Below, one piece after another: positions 37,169-46,140 of a DNA stretch of 64,000 nt. Within the stretch, counting starts at the first letter, position 1, and every line of letters starts with the position of its first letter. The DNA lies in the NCBI GenBank assembly GCA_016709965.1, contig JADJLT010000001.1, forward strand, positions 1,323,001-1,387,000, written 5' to 3'. Under the pieces are notes generated by a model. It did not search any database. It was given only the letters and a program-made list of their open reading frames with translations, and was not told the DNA's origin. The translations under genes were made by a program, and so were the position numbers. The DNA is from Betaproteobacteria bacterium. GTDB lineage: Bacteria; Pseudomonadota; Gammaproteobacteria; Burkholderiales; Rhodocyclaceae.

Positions 37169-37615
37169 ATGAGCCTCAAAGCACGCATCACCGAAGACAT
37201 GAAGTCGGCCATGAAGGCCAAGGAAACCGCCAAGCTGAGCGCGATTCGTCTGCTGCTCGCCGCCATCAAGCAAAAGGAAGTCGACGAACGCATCGAACTC
37301 GACGAAGCCGCCGTCAATGCTGTCATCGAAAAACTGGTCAAACAGCGCAAGGACAGCGTCACCCAGTACGAAGCGGCCAAGCGCCAGGATCTGGCCGATG
37401 TCGAGAAGGCCGAAATCACCATTCTCGCCGCCTATCTGCCGGAGAAAATGAGCGCCGAAGAGACGGCTGCGGCAGTTGCCGCCGCCGTGGCCGAAACCGG
37501 CGCCAAAGGCCCGGCCGACATGGGCAAATTGATGGCCGTCCTCAAGCCGCGCCTCGCCGGCAAGGCCGACATGGGCGAAGTCTCGAAACTGGTCAAGGCG
37601 GCACTGGCTGGCTAA
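37169..37615 (+). CDS. yqeY: GatB/YqeY-domain protein
   Basis: 148 residues. The sequence MSLKARITEDMKSAMKAKETAKLSAIRLL and the C-terminal GKLMAVLKPRLAGKADMGEVSKLVKAAL match the YqeY family, related to the tail of the GatB amidotransferase subunit and thought to bind tRNA. The precise role is unknown. Its insertion between rpsU and dnaG is common in Betaproteobacteria. Confidence 0.9.
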   Translation: MSLKARITEDMKSAMKAKETAKLSAIRLLLAAIKQKEVDERIELDEAAVNAVIEKLVKQRKDSVTQYEAAKRQDLADVEKAEITILAAYLPEKMSAEETAAAVAAAVAETGAKGPADMGKLMAVLKPRLAGKADMGEVSKLVKAALAG

Positions 37616-37621
37616 ACAGCC

Positions 37622-39361
37622 GTGATCCCGGATTCATTCATCCAGGATTTGCTGGCCCGGGTCGACATCGTCGATCTGGTGGACGGCTATGTGCCGCTGA
37701 AGAAAGCAGGCGCCAACTACGCCGCCTGCTGCCCCTTCCATAACGAAAAGTCGCCTTCCTTCACGGTCAGCCCAACCAAGCAGTTCTACCACTGCTTCGG
37801 CTGCGGCGCCCACGGCACGGCGATCAGCTTCGTCATGGAATACCAAGGTCTGGGCTTCGTCGATGCCGTCAAAGACCTCGCCACCCGCGCCGGCATGCAG
37901 GTGCCGGAAAGCGAAGGACGCAGCTTCAACGATGAAAAGCCGGGCCAGACGCGGACGCTGATCGAAATCATGGCGCGCGCTGCCCAGTACTACAAGGACC
38001 AGCTGAAAAAGTCGCCACAAGCCATCGACTATTGCAAAAAGCGGGGACTGACCGGCGAAATCGCCGCCCGTTTCGGCATGGGCTACGCGCCGGATGGCTG
38101 GCAAAACTTGCAGGAAATCTTCCCGGACTACAACAGCGACGAACTGAAAGTTGCCGGACTGGTCATCGAAAACGAAGCAGGCCGCCGTTACGACCGCTTC
38201 CGCGACCGCCTGATGATCCCCATCATCAACCCCAAAGGCGACATCATCGCTTTCGGCGGACGCATCATCGATCAGGGCGAACCGAAGTACCTGAACTCAC
38301 CGGAAACGCCGCTTTTTGAAAAGGGCCGCGAACTCTTCGGCCTGCCGCAAGCCCGCCAGGCCCTGCGCGAAACCGATACCGCCATCGTCACCGAAGGCTA
38401 CATGGATGTCATCGCGCTGGCCCAGAACGGCGTCGGCAATGCCGTTGCCACGCTCGGCACTGCCACCACAGCAACTCACGTCACCAAGCTGCTGCGCCAG
38501 GTCGACCGCGTGGTCTTCTGCTTCGACGGTGACAACGCCGGCCGCAAGGCCGCCTGGCGCGCGCTAGAAAACTCGCTGGAAGCACTGGCCGACAACAAGC
38601 GCCTCGCCTTCATCTTCCTGCCCCAGGAACATGACCCCGACAGCTATATTCGCGAATTCGGAAAAGAGCAGTTTGACCGGCAAGTCACTCAAGCCATGCC
38701 GCTCTCCGACTTCCTGCTGCGCGAGCTCGCCTTGCGCTGCGACCTGACCAGCTCTGAAGGCAAGGCGCAGTTGATCTACGAAGCCAAGCCATTGCTGCTC
38801 AAGCTGCCGACCCCACTGCTCCGCCTGCAGTTGGTCAAACGATTGGCCGAAGCGAGTGGCTTTGCCCAGGCCGAAGTCGAACGCCTGTGCGAACTGAAGT
38901 CTTACATCCCGGCCGCCCCCGCCAAGGCCAGGCGTACCGCCCCGTCGCTGACCCGCAACTTGCTCCGTATCGTTCTGCACAAGCCACAATTCGCCAGCCA
39001 GCTGCCAATTGACCTGCTGCCGGACACCCCGGAACGCCCGGCACTCATACGCCTGCATCAGCTGGTCAGCGCCAGTCGCGACACCGCGGCAAGCTACGCC
39101 GGTCTGCGCGAGCAACTGCGCGGCCTGCCGGAAGAAAGCGTCATTGAAAACGCAGCGTCGGAACTTCTCGGCCTGCCGTTTGACGAAGAAGGTGCTGAAA
39201 GTGAATTTCGCGACACCCTGGAAAAGCTGCAGGAAGGCGACGAGAAGCGTGCCTTCGCCGAATTACAGATCAAAGCCCAGCAATTCGGCGTGGCCGGACT
39301 CAGTGCCGCGGAAAAACAGGCTTATATACAGTTCCTCACAACCAAGGCAAGTCGAGGCTGA
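37622..39361 (+). CDS. dnaG: DNA primase
   Basis: 579 residues starting with GTG at 37622, seven bases after yqeY. The CHC2 zinc finger (CCPFHNEKSPSF, then YHCFGCGAHG) occupies about 38-66. The TOPRIM domain has VTEGYMDVIAL and FDGDNAGRKAA. The C-terminal helicase-binding region follows about 430. It makes RNA primers for replication. Confidence 0.95.
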   Translation: MIPDSFIQDLLARVDIVDLVDGYVPLKKAGANYAACCPFHNEKSPSFTVSPTKQFYHCFGCGAHGTAISFVMEYQGLGFVDAVKDLATRAGMQVPESEGRSFNDEKPGQTRTLIEIMARAAQYYKDQLKKSPQAIDYCKKRGLTGEIAARFGMGYAPDGWQNLQEIFPDYNSDELKVAGLVIENEAGRRYDRFRDRLMIPIINPKGDIIAFGGRIIDQGEPKYLNSPETPLFEKGRELFGLPQARQALRETDTAIVTEGYMDVIALAQNGVGNAVATLGTATTATHVTKLLRQVDRVVFCFDGDNAGRKAAWRALENSLEALADNKRLAFIFLPQEHDPDSYIREFGKEQFDRQVTQAMPLSDFLLRELALRCDLTSSEGKAQLIYEAKPLLLKLPTPLLRLQLVKRLAEASGFAQAEVERLCELKSYIPAAPAKARRTAPSLTRNLLRIVLHKPQFASQLPIDLLPDTPERPALIRLHQLVSASRDTAASYAGLREQLRGLPEESVIENAASELLGLPFDEEGAESEFRDTLEKLQEGDEKRAFAELQIKAQQFGVAGLSAAEKQAYIQFLTTKASRG

Positions 39362-39407
39362 TTTGTGGTAAAATCTACGGTTCTCTCGAATTCTATGGAT
39401 CGTGTTC

Positions 39408-41378
39408 ATGGTTAAGGCAAAAGACCCCGTGAAGGAAGCACCGAAGGCGCGCATCAGCAAGGCCAAGGAGAAGGCTGCCGAAAAGGCGCTGCTTCAGGGC
39501 CAAATGGCCGAAACGCCGGAACCGCTTGACGCCGAAGCGCGCAAGATGCGCCTCAAGGCCCTGATCAAGCTGGGCAAGGAGCGCGGATACCTGACCTACG
39601 CCGAAATCAACGACCACCTGCCGGACGATGTCGTCGATGCGGAAAGTATCGAAGCGATCATTTCCACATTCAGCGAAATGAGCATCCAGGTTTTCGACGA
39701 AGCGCCGGCTGCCGAAGACTTGCTGATGTCCGACACGGCTGCCTCCGGCGCCGATGACGAAGAAGTCGAAGCGCAAGCCGAACAAGCACTGTCGACGGTG
39801 GATTCCGAATTTGGTCGCACCACCGACCCGGTCCGCATGTACATGCGCGAAATGGGTACGGTCGAACTCCTCACCCGCGAAGGCGAAATCGAGATCGCCA
39901 AGCGCATCGAGGAAGGCCTGAAACACATGATCCAGGCGATTTCCGCCTGCCCGACCACCATCATCGACATTCTCGACATGGCCGCCAAGGTCGAGTCTGA
40001 AGAAATGCGTATCGATGAACTGGTGGATGGCCTGATCGACCCGAACGCCGTCGAAGAAGTTGCTGCACCGGAATTGCCGGAATCCGACGATGAAGACGAG
40101 GACGACGAAGCCGCTGACGACGAAGGCGGCGCTGGTGCTGCTTCGGCCTCGCTGCTGCAACTCAAGACCGATGCACTGGAGCGCTTCAAGCTCATCAAGG
40201 GTGTGCATGTCAAAATGCAGAAGTTGCTGCCGAGCAAGGGGCCGCACGACAAGGCGTATCTCAAACTGCAACTGCAGATTTCCGATGAGCTGCTGAATAT
40301 TCGTTTCACCTCGAGATCCATCGAACGCCTGTGCGACAGCGTGCGTGGCATGGTCGAACAAGTTCGTGGCTCCGAACGGAAAATCCAGAAAATCTGTGTT
40401 GAACGCGTCAAAATGCCTCGTCCGCACTTCATCCAGTCCTTTCCTGGCAACGAAACCACGCTGGAATGGGTCGATGCCGAGATTGCGGCTGCGCCAAAGA
40501 ACTATCTAGCCATCCTGACTCGCTGCGCACCGGATATCAAGGAAGAGCAAAAGAAACTGCTCGCCCTGCAAGAGCGCATCGGCATTCCACTCAAAGACCT
40601 CAAAGACATCAACAAGCAGATGTCCACCGGCGAAGCCAAGGCCCGTCGCGCCAAGCGCGAAATGACTGAAGCCAATTTGCGCCTGGTCATCTCGATTGCC
40701 AAGAAATACACCAACCGCGGCTTGCAATTCCTCGACCTGATCCAGGAAGGCAACATCGGCCTGATGAAGGCGGTGGACAAGTTCGAATACCGTCGCGGCT
40801 ACAAGTTCTCCACCTACGCTACGTGGTGGATTCGTCAGGCCATCACCCGCTCCATCGCCGACCAGGCTCGTACCATTCGTATTCCGGTGCACATGATCGA
40901 AACGATCAACAAGATGAACCGGATCAGCCGTCAGATTCTGCAGGAAACCGGCGCCGAGCCTGATCCCGCGACACTGGCCAAGAAGATGGACATGCCGGAA
41001 GACAAGATCCGCAAGATCATGAAAATTTCCAAGGAGCCCATCTCCATGGAAACGCCGATCGGCGACGACGATGACTCTCACCTCGGCGACTTCATCGAAG
41101 ATTCTGGCACCCTGGCACCAGCCGATGCGGCGATGTACTCCAGCCTGCGCGGCGTCACCAAAGAAATCCTCGACACGCTGACGACGCGAGAGGCCAAGGT
41201 TCTGCGCATGCGTTTCGGCATCGAAATGAATACTGACCACACACTGGAAGAAGTCGGCAAGCAGTTCGACGTTACCCGCGAGCGTATCCGTCAAATAGAA
41301 GCCAAGGCACTGCGCAAGCTGCGCCATCCGACCCGTTCAGACAAACTGCGTAGTTTCATCGACACCAACGGTAGTTAA
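39408..41378 (+). CDS. rpoD: Primary sigma factor, sigma-70
   Basis: 656 residues from the ATG at 39408; a GTG two codons earlier is less likely. Region 1.1 occupies about 45-120, and the non-conserved region contains an acidic stretch (ESDDEDEDDEAADDE). Region 2 includes NLRLVISIAKKYTNRGLQ and STYATWWIRQAITRSI, and region 4 ends in the helix-turn-helix VGKQFDVTRERIRQIEAKALRKL. It directs housekeeping transcription. A tRNA gene used as an integration site follows seven bases after the stop. Confidence 0.96.
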   Translation: MVKAKDPVKEAPKARISKAKEKAAEKALLQGQMAETPEPLDAEARKMRLKALIKLGKERGYLTYAEINDHLPDDVVDAESIEAIISTFSEMSIQVFDEAPAAEDLLMSDTAASGADDEEVEAQAEQALSTVDSEFGRTTDPVRMYMREMGTVELLTREGEIEIAKRIEEGLKHMIQAISACPTTIIDILDMAAKVESEEMRIDELVDGLIDPNAVEEVAAPELPESDDEDEDDEAADDEGGAGAASASLLQLKTDALERFKLIKGVHVKMQKLLPSKGPHDKAYLKLQLQISDELLNIRFTSRSIERLCDSVRGMVEQVRGSERKIQKICVERVKMPRPHFIQSFPGNETTLEWVDAEIAAAPKNYLAILTRCAPDIKEEQKKLLALQERIGIPLKDLKDINKQMSTGEAKARRAKREMTEANLRLVISIAKKYTNRGLQFLDLIQEGNIGLMKAVDKFEYRRGYKFSTYATWWIRQAITRSIADQARTIRIPVHMIETINKMNRISRQILQETGAEPDPATLAKKMDMPEDKIRKIMKISKEPISMETPIGDDDDSHLGDFIEDSGTLAPADAAMYSSLRGVTKEILDTLTTREAKVLRMRFGIEMNTDHTLEEVGKQFDVTRERIRQIEAKALRKLRHPTRSDKLRSFIDTNGS

Positions 41379-41385
41379 GCTTTCC

Positions 41386-41462
41386 GGGCCTGTAGCTCAG
41401 TTGGTTAGAGCAGAGGACTCATAATCCTTTGGCCCACGGTTCAAGTCCGTGCGGGGCCACCA
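41386..41462 (+). tRNA. tRNA, anticodon CAU (probably Ile2), left copy
   Basis: 77 nt with CCA encoded. D arm GCTC/GAGC, anticodon loop CTCATAA and T arm CACGG/CCGTG are all regular. The variable loop and TTCAAGTCC resemble E. coli ileX, so it is more likely tRNA-Ile2 (C34 modified to lysidine) than elongator Met. The acceptor stem GGGCCTG/CGGGGCC has a G3-G70 mismatch that the right copy does not have. This copy keeps the host 5' flank after rpoD. Confidence 0.9.
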
Positions 41463-41469
41463 AATAATC

Positions 41470-41500
41470 AAGGACTTGGCCATGGCCAAGTCCTTTTTTT
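41470..41500 (+). terminator. Terminator after the left tRNA
   Basis: AAGGACTTGGCC and its exact complement form a 26-base perfect palindrome (41470-41495) followed by TTTTT. It ends the rpoD-tRNA transcript. Confidence 0.8.
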
Positions 41501-41518
41501 CGACGACAGTCTTTATTC

Positions 41519-41536
41519 AGGCTCCCTATAGGCTCC
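41519..41536 (+). repeat. Left AGGCTCC pair, candidate integrase arm sites
   Basis: AGGCTCC occurs at 41519-41525 and 41530-41536, 11 bases apart, within CAGGCTCCCTATAGGCTCC. A near-identical block lies at the other end of the element (48220-48238). In the circular form both would flank the tRNA core, as lambda-type arm sites do. Confidence 0.55.
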
Positions 41537-41542
41537 TTTGAA

Positions 41543-42118
41543 ATGGCCACCAAACCGCGCTATTCGCTAGAAACCATTAAAGCCAATTTCTCCGCCGGCT
41601 TCGAGCAATGGCTCCCCCCCGCCGCCGCTGCTGAAATTATTGGGATGACCCCAAAATGGCTTGCTGCGGTGCGAGAAGGACGCAAGGACATCAAAGGCCC
41701 ACTGTATAAGAAGCTCGGAGAAGGCCGCACGTCCCCCATTGTGTATCCGCTTAGCGAACTCTTAGCGTGGATGGCTACCATTCCAGCGCAAAAGAGCACC
41801 CTTGAACGACCGATTGTTCAACATGAGACTTTCGGGCGCTTCATGTCCGATGCCACACCCACCGACCGCTGGCTGTTTGTCATCAGCGAAGACAGGCGCA
41901 GTGCAACTGAGATATTCACCGCGCTCTTGGGCAGGCCGCTTAAATCGGAAATTCAATTGCAATGGCTAACGCGCGCAGAGTATGCCAGCCGGAGGTTCGC
42001 TAGGGCCCACCTCCACTTGGATGCCGCTACGCTGGAACAGTTGACTGCCTTAGGCAACGGCGACCCTTCTGTCGGTTTGGCCGAGCTTGCAGGACGCGCA
42101 CTTCCCACGATAATGTAA
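41543..42118 (+). CDS. Element-encoded protein with possible N-terminal DNA-binding domain
   Basis: 191 residues. The stretch PPAAAAEIIGMTPKWLAAVREGRKDIKGP with the following SPIVYPLSELLAWM resembles the MerR/AlpA-like helix-turn-helix of excisionases and element regulators (about 25-80); the C-terminal 110 residues are not recognised. It is the first gene inside the left end and could be a regulator or excisionase (inference). The AGGCTCC arm-like block lies just upstream. Confidence 0.55.
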   Translation: MATKPRYSLETIKANFSAGFEQWLPPAAAAEIIGMTPKWLAAVREGRKDIKGPLYKKLGEGRTSPIVYPLSELLAWMATIPAQKSTLERPIVQHETFGRFMSDATPTDRWLFVISEDRRSATEIFTALLGRPLKSEIQLQWLTRAEYASRRFARAHLHLDAATLEQLTALGNGDPSVGLAELAGRALPTIM

Positions 42119-42175
42119 CGGGGCAATTAGCCGTTCTGGGAACGCCTTCATTTATGATGCATATAAGAAAGCCAC

Positions 42176-42413
42176 CGTTCCTATGGACACTCTGCATACG
42201 CGCTGGCAATATGCGTTTGTATTTGAGCGGATACCGCTACCTGTCCAGACCTGTCGTACCAAGGCCTGTCGGGCCTAGACAACCTAATAAAGGGGCTAGC
42301 CACGGGCTGAGCTGGGCCGCGAAGGTATCGCAAACTCGTATGCAGCTTGTACATGTGTCGTATGCAGAACTGCCATATGCGGGTATCTCGTATGCAGAGT
42401 GTCCATAGGAACG
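42176..42413. repeat. Iteron-like cluster with a 25-bp perfect inverted repeat
   Basis: A 25-base sequence at 42176-42200 recurs as its exact reverse complement at 42389-42413. The word CGTATGCAG also occurs as direct repeats at 42337-42345, 42359-42367 and 42389-42397. CCTGTC recurs three times between 42240 and 42275, and AGCGG-ATA-CCGCT (42226-42238) is a small hairpin. The region lies between the ends of two convergent genes, so it is not a promoter. It looks like an origin or a partition/relaxation site of the element. Confidence 0.6.
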
Positions 42414-42453
42414 CGATGTTCAGTTCGCATTTGCGGTCGATGTAGCGGCTTGC

Positions 42454-43029
42454 CTATATATTAGGCGCCATCCTCTTGTGGAACTGGTTCTCAAAGTCGT
42501 CGTAGCTCAGTAACTCATCGATGGTATCGAATCCATAGTGGCTCAAGTCGATACTGGTGTATTGCATCTGGTCGTCGTCAGCCAAAAAGCTGACACCAAC
42601 GCGTTGTTGCGATTGCGGCAATCCCCGCACCCTCGCATAGGCGGCCATCAATCGGCCTTGTGCGGAGAATTCCCATCCGGCAAAGACTCGAATGAGTGGC
42701 CACCTTGACGCTTGCTGGCTCGCCGTCAGAATGAGTTTGTTGAGCGCACGTAAATTAGTCAGCGCATATTCCGGCGCCCCCCATTTCAGCATCAGTTCAT
42801 AGTCCTGCTCAACCACCCCCATCAGGTAGCTCAGACAGGAGGCACTATCCTCGAGAAAAAGAACATCTACGTATTCGGCAATTTCCATATTGGTGAGGTT
42901 GCCAACTTTGACGCTGGCTCGCCACACCACAGCCTCGCTATCGCTAACTGGCGCCAACTTTTGTGGCTCGCTGATGGCGAAGGAAAGCGGAAAAACGAAC
43001 TGCGAGAAAGCACTGATTTGCTCAACCAT
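42454..43029 (-). CDS. Element-encoded protein, function unknown
   Basis: 191 residues from the ATG at 43029, which follows AGGAG at eight bases; the frame is open 11 codons further. It has no signal peptide or membrane segment. It is rich in acidic and aromatic residues, ending in DDDQMQYTSIDLSHYGFDTIDELLSYDDFENQFHKR. I recognise no family. It lies within the element between the iteron-like cluster and the IS21 insertion. Base composition is visibly lower in G+C than the chromosomal genes. Confidence 0.6.
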   Translation of the reverse strand: MVEQISAFSQFVFPLSFAISEPQKLAPVSDSEAVVWRASVKVGNLTNMEIAEYVDVLFLEDSASCLSYLMGVVEQDYELMLKWGAPEYALTNLRALNKLILTASQQASRWPLIRVFAGWEFSAQGRLMAAYARVRGLPQSQQRVGVSFLADDDQMQYTSIDLSHYGFDTIDELLSYDDFENQFHKRMAPNI

Positions 43030-43231
43030 ACCTCTGACTCCTAAGACAAATTTTGTAAGCAACTTACACTCGGCTTAGCAGGAATGAGGGGACAGCCAAT
43101 TGTTTGCAGGCTGCACAATTCGCTGCATAACGATGCGTCGTTCTCCACCTCCGCCCGCAGTGCTGAATACCCTGAATGTCAATCAGCGTCCAATAGTTTC
43201 CAGTTGTCAGCGTCCAAATTTTCCCAGTTGC

Positions 43232-43976
43232 TCAGTCTGATTTGACTGATTTTTTCCGCTGTTTGAAGCGGTAGGAATCGTTGCCGGTTTCGAGGATTTC
43301 GCAGTGATGCGTGATGCGGTCGAGCAAGGCCGTGGTCATTTTTGGATCGCCGAACACGGTCACCCATTCACCGAATGACAGGTTGGTTGTGATGATCAGC
43401 GAGGTCTTCTCATAGAGCTGGCTGATCAGATGAAACAGCAGCGCCCCACCCGACACCGGGAACGGCAAATAGCCAAGCTCATCGAGAATGACCGCATCAA
43501 ACAGCACCAACTGTTTGGCCAAGGTGCCGCTCTTTCCCAGTAGTTTTTCCCGCTCGAGTTGGTTTACCAGATCCACCGCATTGAAGAAACGCACCCGTTT
43601 TCGCTGATGGATGGCTGCAACACCGAGCGCAGTTGCCAGGTGGGTCTTCCCCGTCCCTGTGCCACCGACCAGAATCAGGTTGTGGGCGCTCTCCATGAAG
43701 GTGGCAGTCGCCAGTTGCTCAATCTGCGCCTGCGGCAGTGGCGTCTCTGTCCAGTCGATGCCCGTGAGATCGCGATGAATCGGGAAGCGTGCTGCTTTCA
43801 TCTGGTAGCGCAGGCTGCGTACTTGCCGATCCGCCTGTTCAGCGTCAATCAAGCGATCCAGCCAGGCTTCCGGCTGCATCGGCCGGCGTGTGCCTTCTGC
43901 CAGCAACTCGGACCACGCGGCTGCCATGCCGTAGAGGTGCAGGGGATTTCAGTTGGGCCAGTCGGTCAATGGACAT
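43232..43976 (-). pseudogene. istB: IstB ATPase helper of transposition, frameshifted near its start
   Basis: From the ATG at 43976 the product begins MSIDRLAQLKS, then loses frame. One C must be removed from the CCCC run at 43942-43945 to continue HLYGMAAAWSELLAEG, which is the family sequence. The rest is intact: Walker A VGGTGTGKTHLA, Walker B LFDAVILDELGYLPF, and the Arg in DRITHHCEIL. A shorter product from the internal ATG at 43927 (231 residues) might still be made. The repaired length is 247 residues, normal for IstB. Confidence 0.8.
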
Positions 43977-45462
43977 ACTGGCCTCCGCGCAGACGGTCAT
44001 AACGACTGCAATCAGCCTGCGGTTCGACCTGCAAACGCAGTTGTTCCGGCAAACTGATCGCCTTGGGCTGCGGTGGCGCGGTCAGCCGCCTCAGTTCATT
44101 CATGACGACGGCCGCGGTAATCACGCCGCCATCCAGTGTCAATTCGCACGCCACTTGCAGGGCTTCCAGCCCGACTTCGCGAGCAGCCAGTAGCAGTTCT
44201 ACAAAGGCCCGATCACCTTTCGGCTGCTTCAGCACACGATCTCGCACCAACTGAATCGGCACCGGCAAATCCCAGCCGATAAATGGGGCACCATTACGCA
44301 GCGACCCCGGCTTCTTCTCAAGTACCGGCAGGTAATGCCAGGGGTCGCAGATCAGTTGATCACGCCCGAATCGCCGTTCATGGTCGGCAATGACTTTGCT
44401 CTCCGCAACGATCCGTACCTTGTCGGCGTATAAACGCACCGAGACTACCTTGCCAGCAAAGTCGGCCGGCACGCTGTAGCGATTTCGCTCAACGCGGACC
44501 AGGCAGGTGCTGGAAACGCGCATCATCTGTTCGACGTAGCCATCGAAGGTGCTGGTGATAGCCCGCAGGCTGGGGCCTTCCTGAAGAAAGCAGTCAGCAA
44601 TGGTGCGGGTCGTTTCGACCGGATGCTTGCGTTCCGCCAATTCCCGGCAGCGGGTGGCCAGCCAGTCGTTCAGCGCTGCAAAGCTCTCGAAGCGGGCTTT
44701 CGGCGTGAATAGCCATTCACGCACGTTGCCGACCTGGTTCTCGATTTGTCCTTTCTCCCAGCCGGAGGCTGGCGTGCAGGCCACCGGTTCGAACAGGTAG
44801 TGGTTGGCCAGCGCCATGAAGCGGCGATTGAAGTGCCTATCCTTGCCGACCAGAATGGTGTCGACCACCGTCTTCAGATTGTCGTAAATCAGGCGATTGG
44901 GCACGCCACCGAAGAAGGCAAAGGCGCGGTTGTGGGCATCAAGGACCATTTCCTGTGTTTCGCAGGGATAGGCGGCAACAAACATCTGTCGGCTGTAGGC
45001 GAGCCGGAAGTGCGCGACCTTGATGGTCAGCGCAGCGCCGCCGATCTCGACGTGTTCCTGGCTCCAGTCAAACTGGCAGGCGTCACCGGGGGCAAAGACC
45101 AGCGGGACGAAGGCTTCCTTGATCGTCGGCCTCGTTTGTGCCGACTTCCACTGCTTTACGAAGCGCTGAACGCTGTCGTAGGCGCCGCGATACCCCTCGG
45201 TCTGCAAGCCTTCAAAGAGTCGCTGGGCGGTGCGCCGTTGCCCCTTCGGAAGGTGGCGCTCGGTGACCAGCCAGCTTTCCAGTACCGATTGGAATGCACC
45301 CAGTTTCGGGGCTGCTTGTTGCTGACGAACGTGGACCGGTTCGACCTCGGTAGCCAGGTGCTTGCGCACCGTCGGACGGGATAGTTTCAGGTCACGCGCA
45401 ATCGAGCTGATGCTCTCGCCGCTGACCCAATGACGACGCCGGATTTCGGCTATGACTTCCAT
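43966..45462 (-). CDS. istA: IS21-family transposase IstA
   Basis: 498 residues from the ATG at 45462 (a GTG at 45471 is possible). An N-terminal helix-turn-helix (ISSIARDLKLSRPTVRKHL) is followed by the DDE catalytic core: Asp in CQFDWSQE, Asp in LIYDNLK, Glu in KGQIENQVG. It cuts and joins IS ends with IstB. It overlaps the istB start by 11 bases, as is typical for IS21. The gene appears intact. Confidence 0.92.
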   Translation of the reverse strand: MEVIAEIRRRHWVSGESISSIARDLKLSRPTVRKHLATEVEPVHVRQQQAAPKLGAFQSVLESWLVTERHLPKGQRRTAQRLFEGLQTEGYRGAYDSVQRFVKQWKSAQTRPTIKEAFVPLVFAPGDACQFDWSQEHVEIGGAALTIKVAHFRLAYSRQMFVAAYPCETQEMVLDAHNRAFAFFGGVPNRLIYDNLKTVVDTILVGKDRHFNRRFMALANHYLFEPVACTPASGWEKGQIENQVGNVREWLFTPKARFESFAALNDWLATRCRELAERKHPVETTRTIADCFLQEGPSLRAITSTFDGYVEQMMRVSSTCLVRVERNRYSVPADFAGKVVSVRLYADKVRIVAESKVIADHERRFGRDQLICDPWHYLPVLEKKPGSLRNGAPFIGWDLPVPIQLVRDRVLKQPKGDRAFVELLLAAREVGLEALQVACELTLDGGVITAAVVMNELRRLTAPPQPKAISLPEQLRLQVEPQADCSRYDRLRGGQYVH

Positions 45463-45618
45463 GTTTAACACCCCAGATTCCCCGGCTAAAACGCCGGCAG
45501 GTTACACAACCCAGGGTGGCAACTTTTGGACGCTGATCACCCCGGAAATCTGGAAAGTTTTGCACGCTGTTTTACAGTCATAGGCAATTTTGGAAAGCGG
45601 ACATCCAGAAAAGTGAAG

Positions 45619-46140
45619 CTAACTAGATAGCGCGGCTTTTTGCACAGGCCCGGTTGAGCGCCTGATTATTCGACTGGCAACAACAAACGTAACGTAAAGT
45701 GCAAGAAAGTACCAACCGTAGACCCACAAATCGTTCCAGAGCACCCGGCCAAAGTTTTGCTGCACGGTAGCGACTTGCGTGGAACTTGATGTGGATGCGT
45801 CAACTACTCTGAGATAGCCAAATATAAAATCTATGGTTGGAACCCAAAGCGCTGAATAGCATAAAGCTCTCGGGAATCTAAACTTGTGAAGTACGGCACC
45901 GACAATGACTCCCGCCAGAACGCTGCAAGTGAATGCGCGCATGACATTGGCAATCAATACCGCTGCTTCGCCTCCACGCATTTTCAGGGCCATTTTCCCC
46001 AGCGGCGACTCTAGTATGAACATGAATATATCAGCTGTCGGCAGAACGCCCGGGAGAGCAAAGCCGACTTTTATGACAAAGCCAACTAGGGCGCCCAGTG
46101 TCACAGCAAGAAGCCATGAGAGAAGAGTTCTAAGTCGCAT
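45619..46140 (-). CDS. Membrane protein of unknown function in the element
   Basis: 173 residues with about four hydrophobic segments (about 7-27, 60-85, 90-110 and 138-160). It has no recognised family and only a weak ribosome-binding site. It lies between the IS21 right end and a 600-base stretch before the integrase. Confidence 0.5.
   Translation of the reverse strand: MRLRTLLSWLLAVTLGALVGFVIKVGFALPGVLPTADIFMFILESPLGKMALKMRGGEAAVLIANVMRAFTCSVLAGVIVGAVLHKFRFPRALCYSALWVPTIDFIFGYLRVVDASTSSSTQVATVQQNFGRVLWNDLWVYGWYFLALYVTFVVASRIIRRSTGPVQKAALSS

Larger units (their letters stand above)
43177..45576 (-). mobile_element. IS21-family insertion sequence
   Basis: 2,400 bases with terminal TGT at both outer ends. 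The ends share imperfect inverted repeats: from the left tip TGTCAATCAGCGTCCAATAG; from the right tip, read inward, TGTAAAACAGCGTGCAAAAC. Each end also has an internal CAGCGTCCAA repeat, as IS21 ends do. It carries istA and a frameshifted istB. The flanks (CTGAA left, GTCAT right) show no target duplication, suggesting a deletion or rearrangement at one side, or that the tips are misplaced by a few bases. Confidence 0.85.

Noticed and set aside
39393..40427. 344-codon minus-strand frame within rpoD
   Set aside because: Phe/Asp-rich antisense shadow of rpoD.
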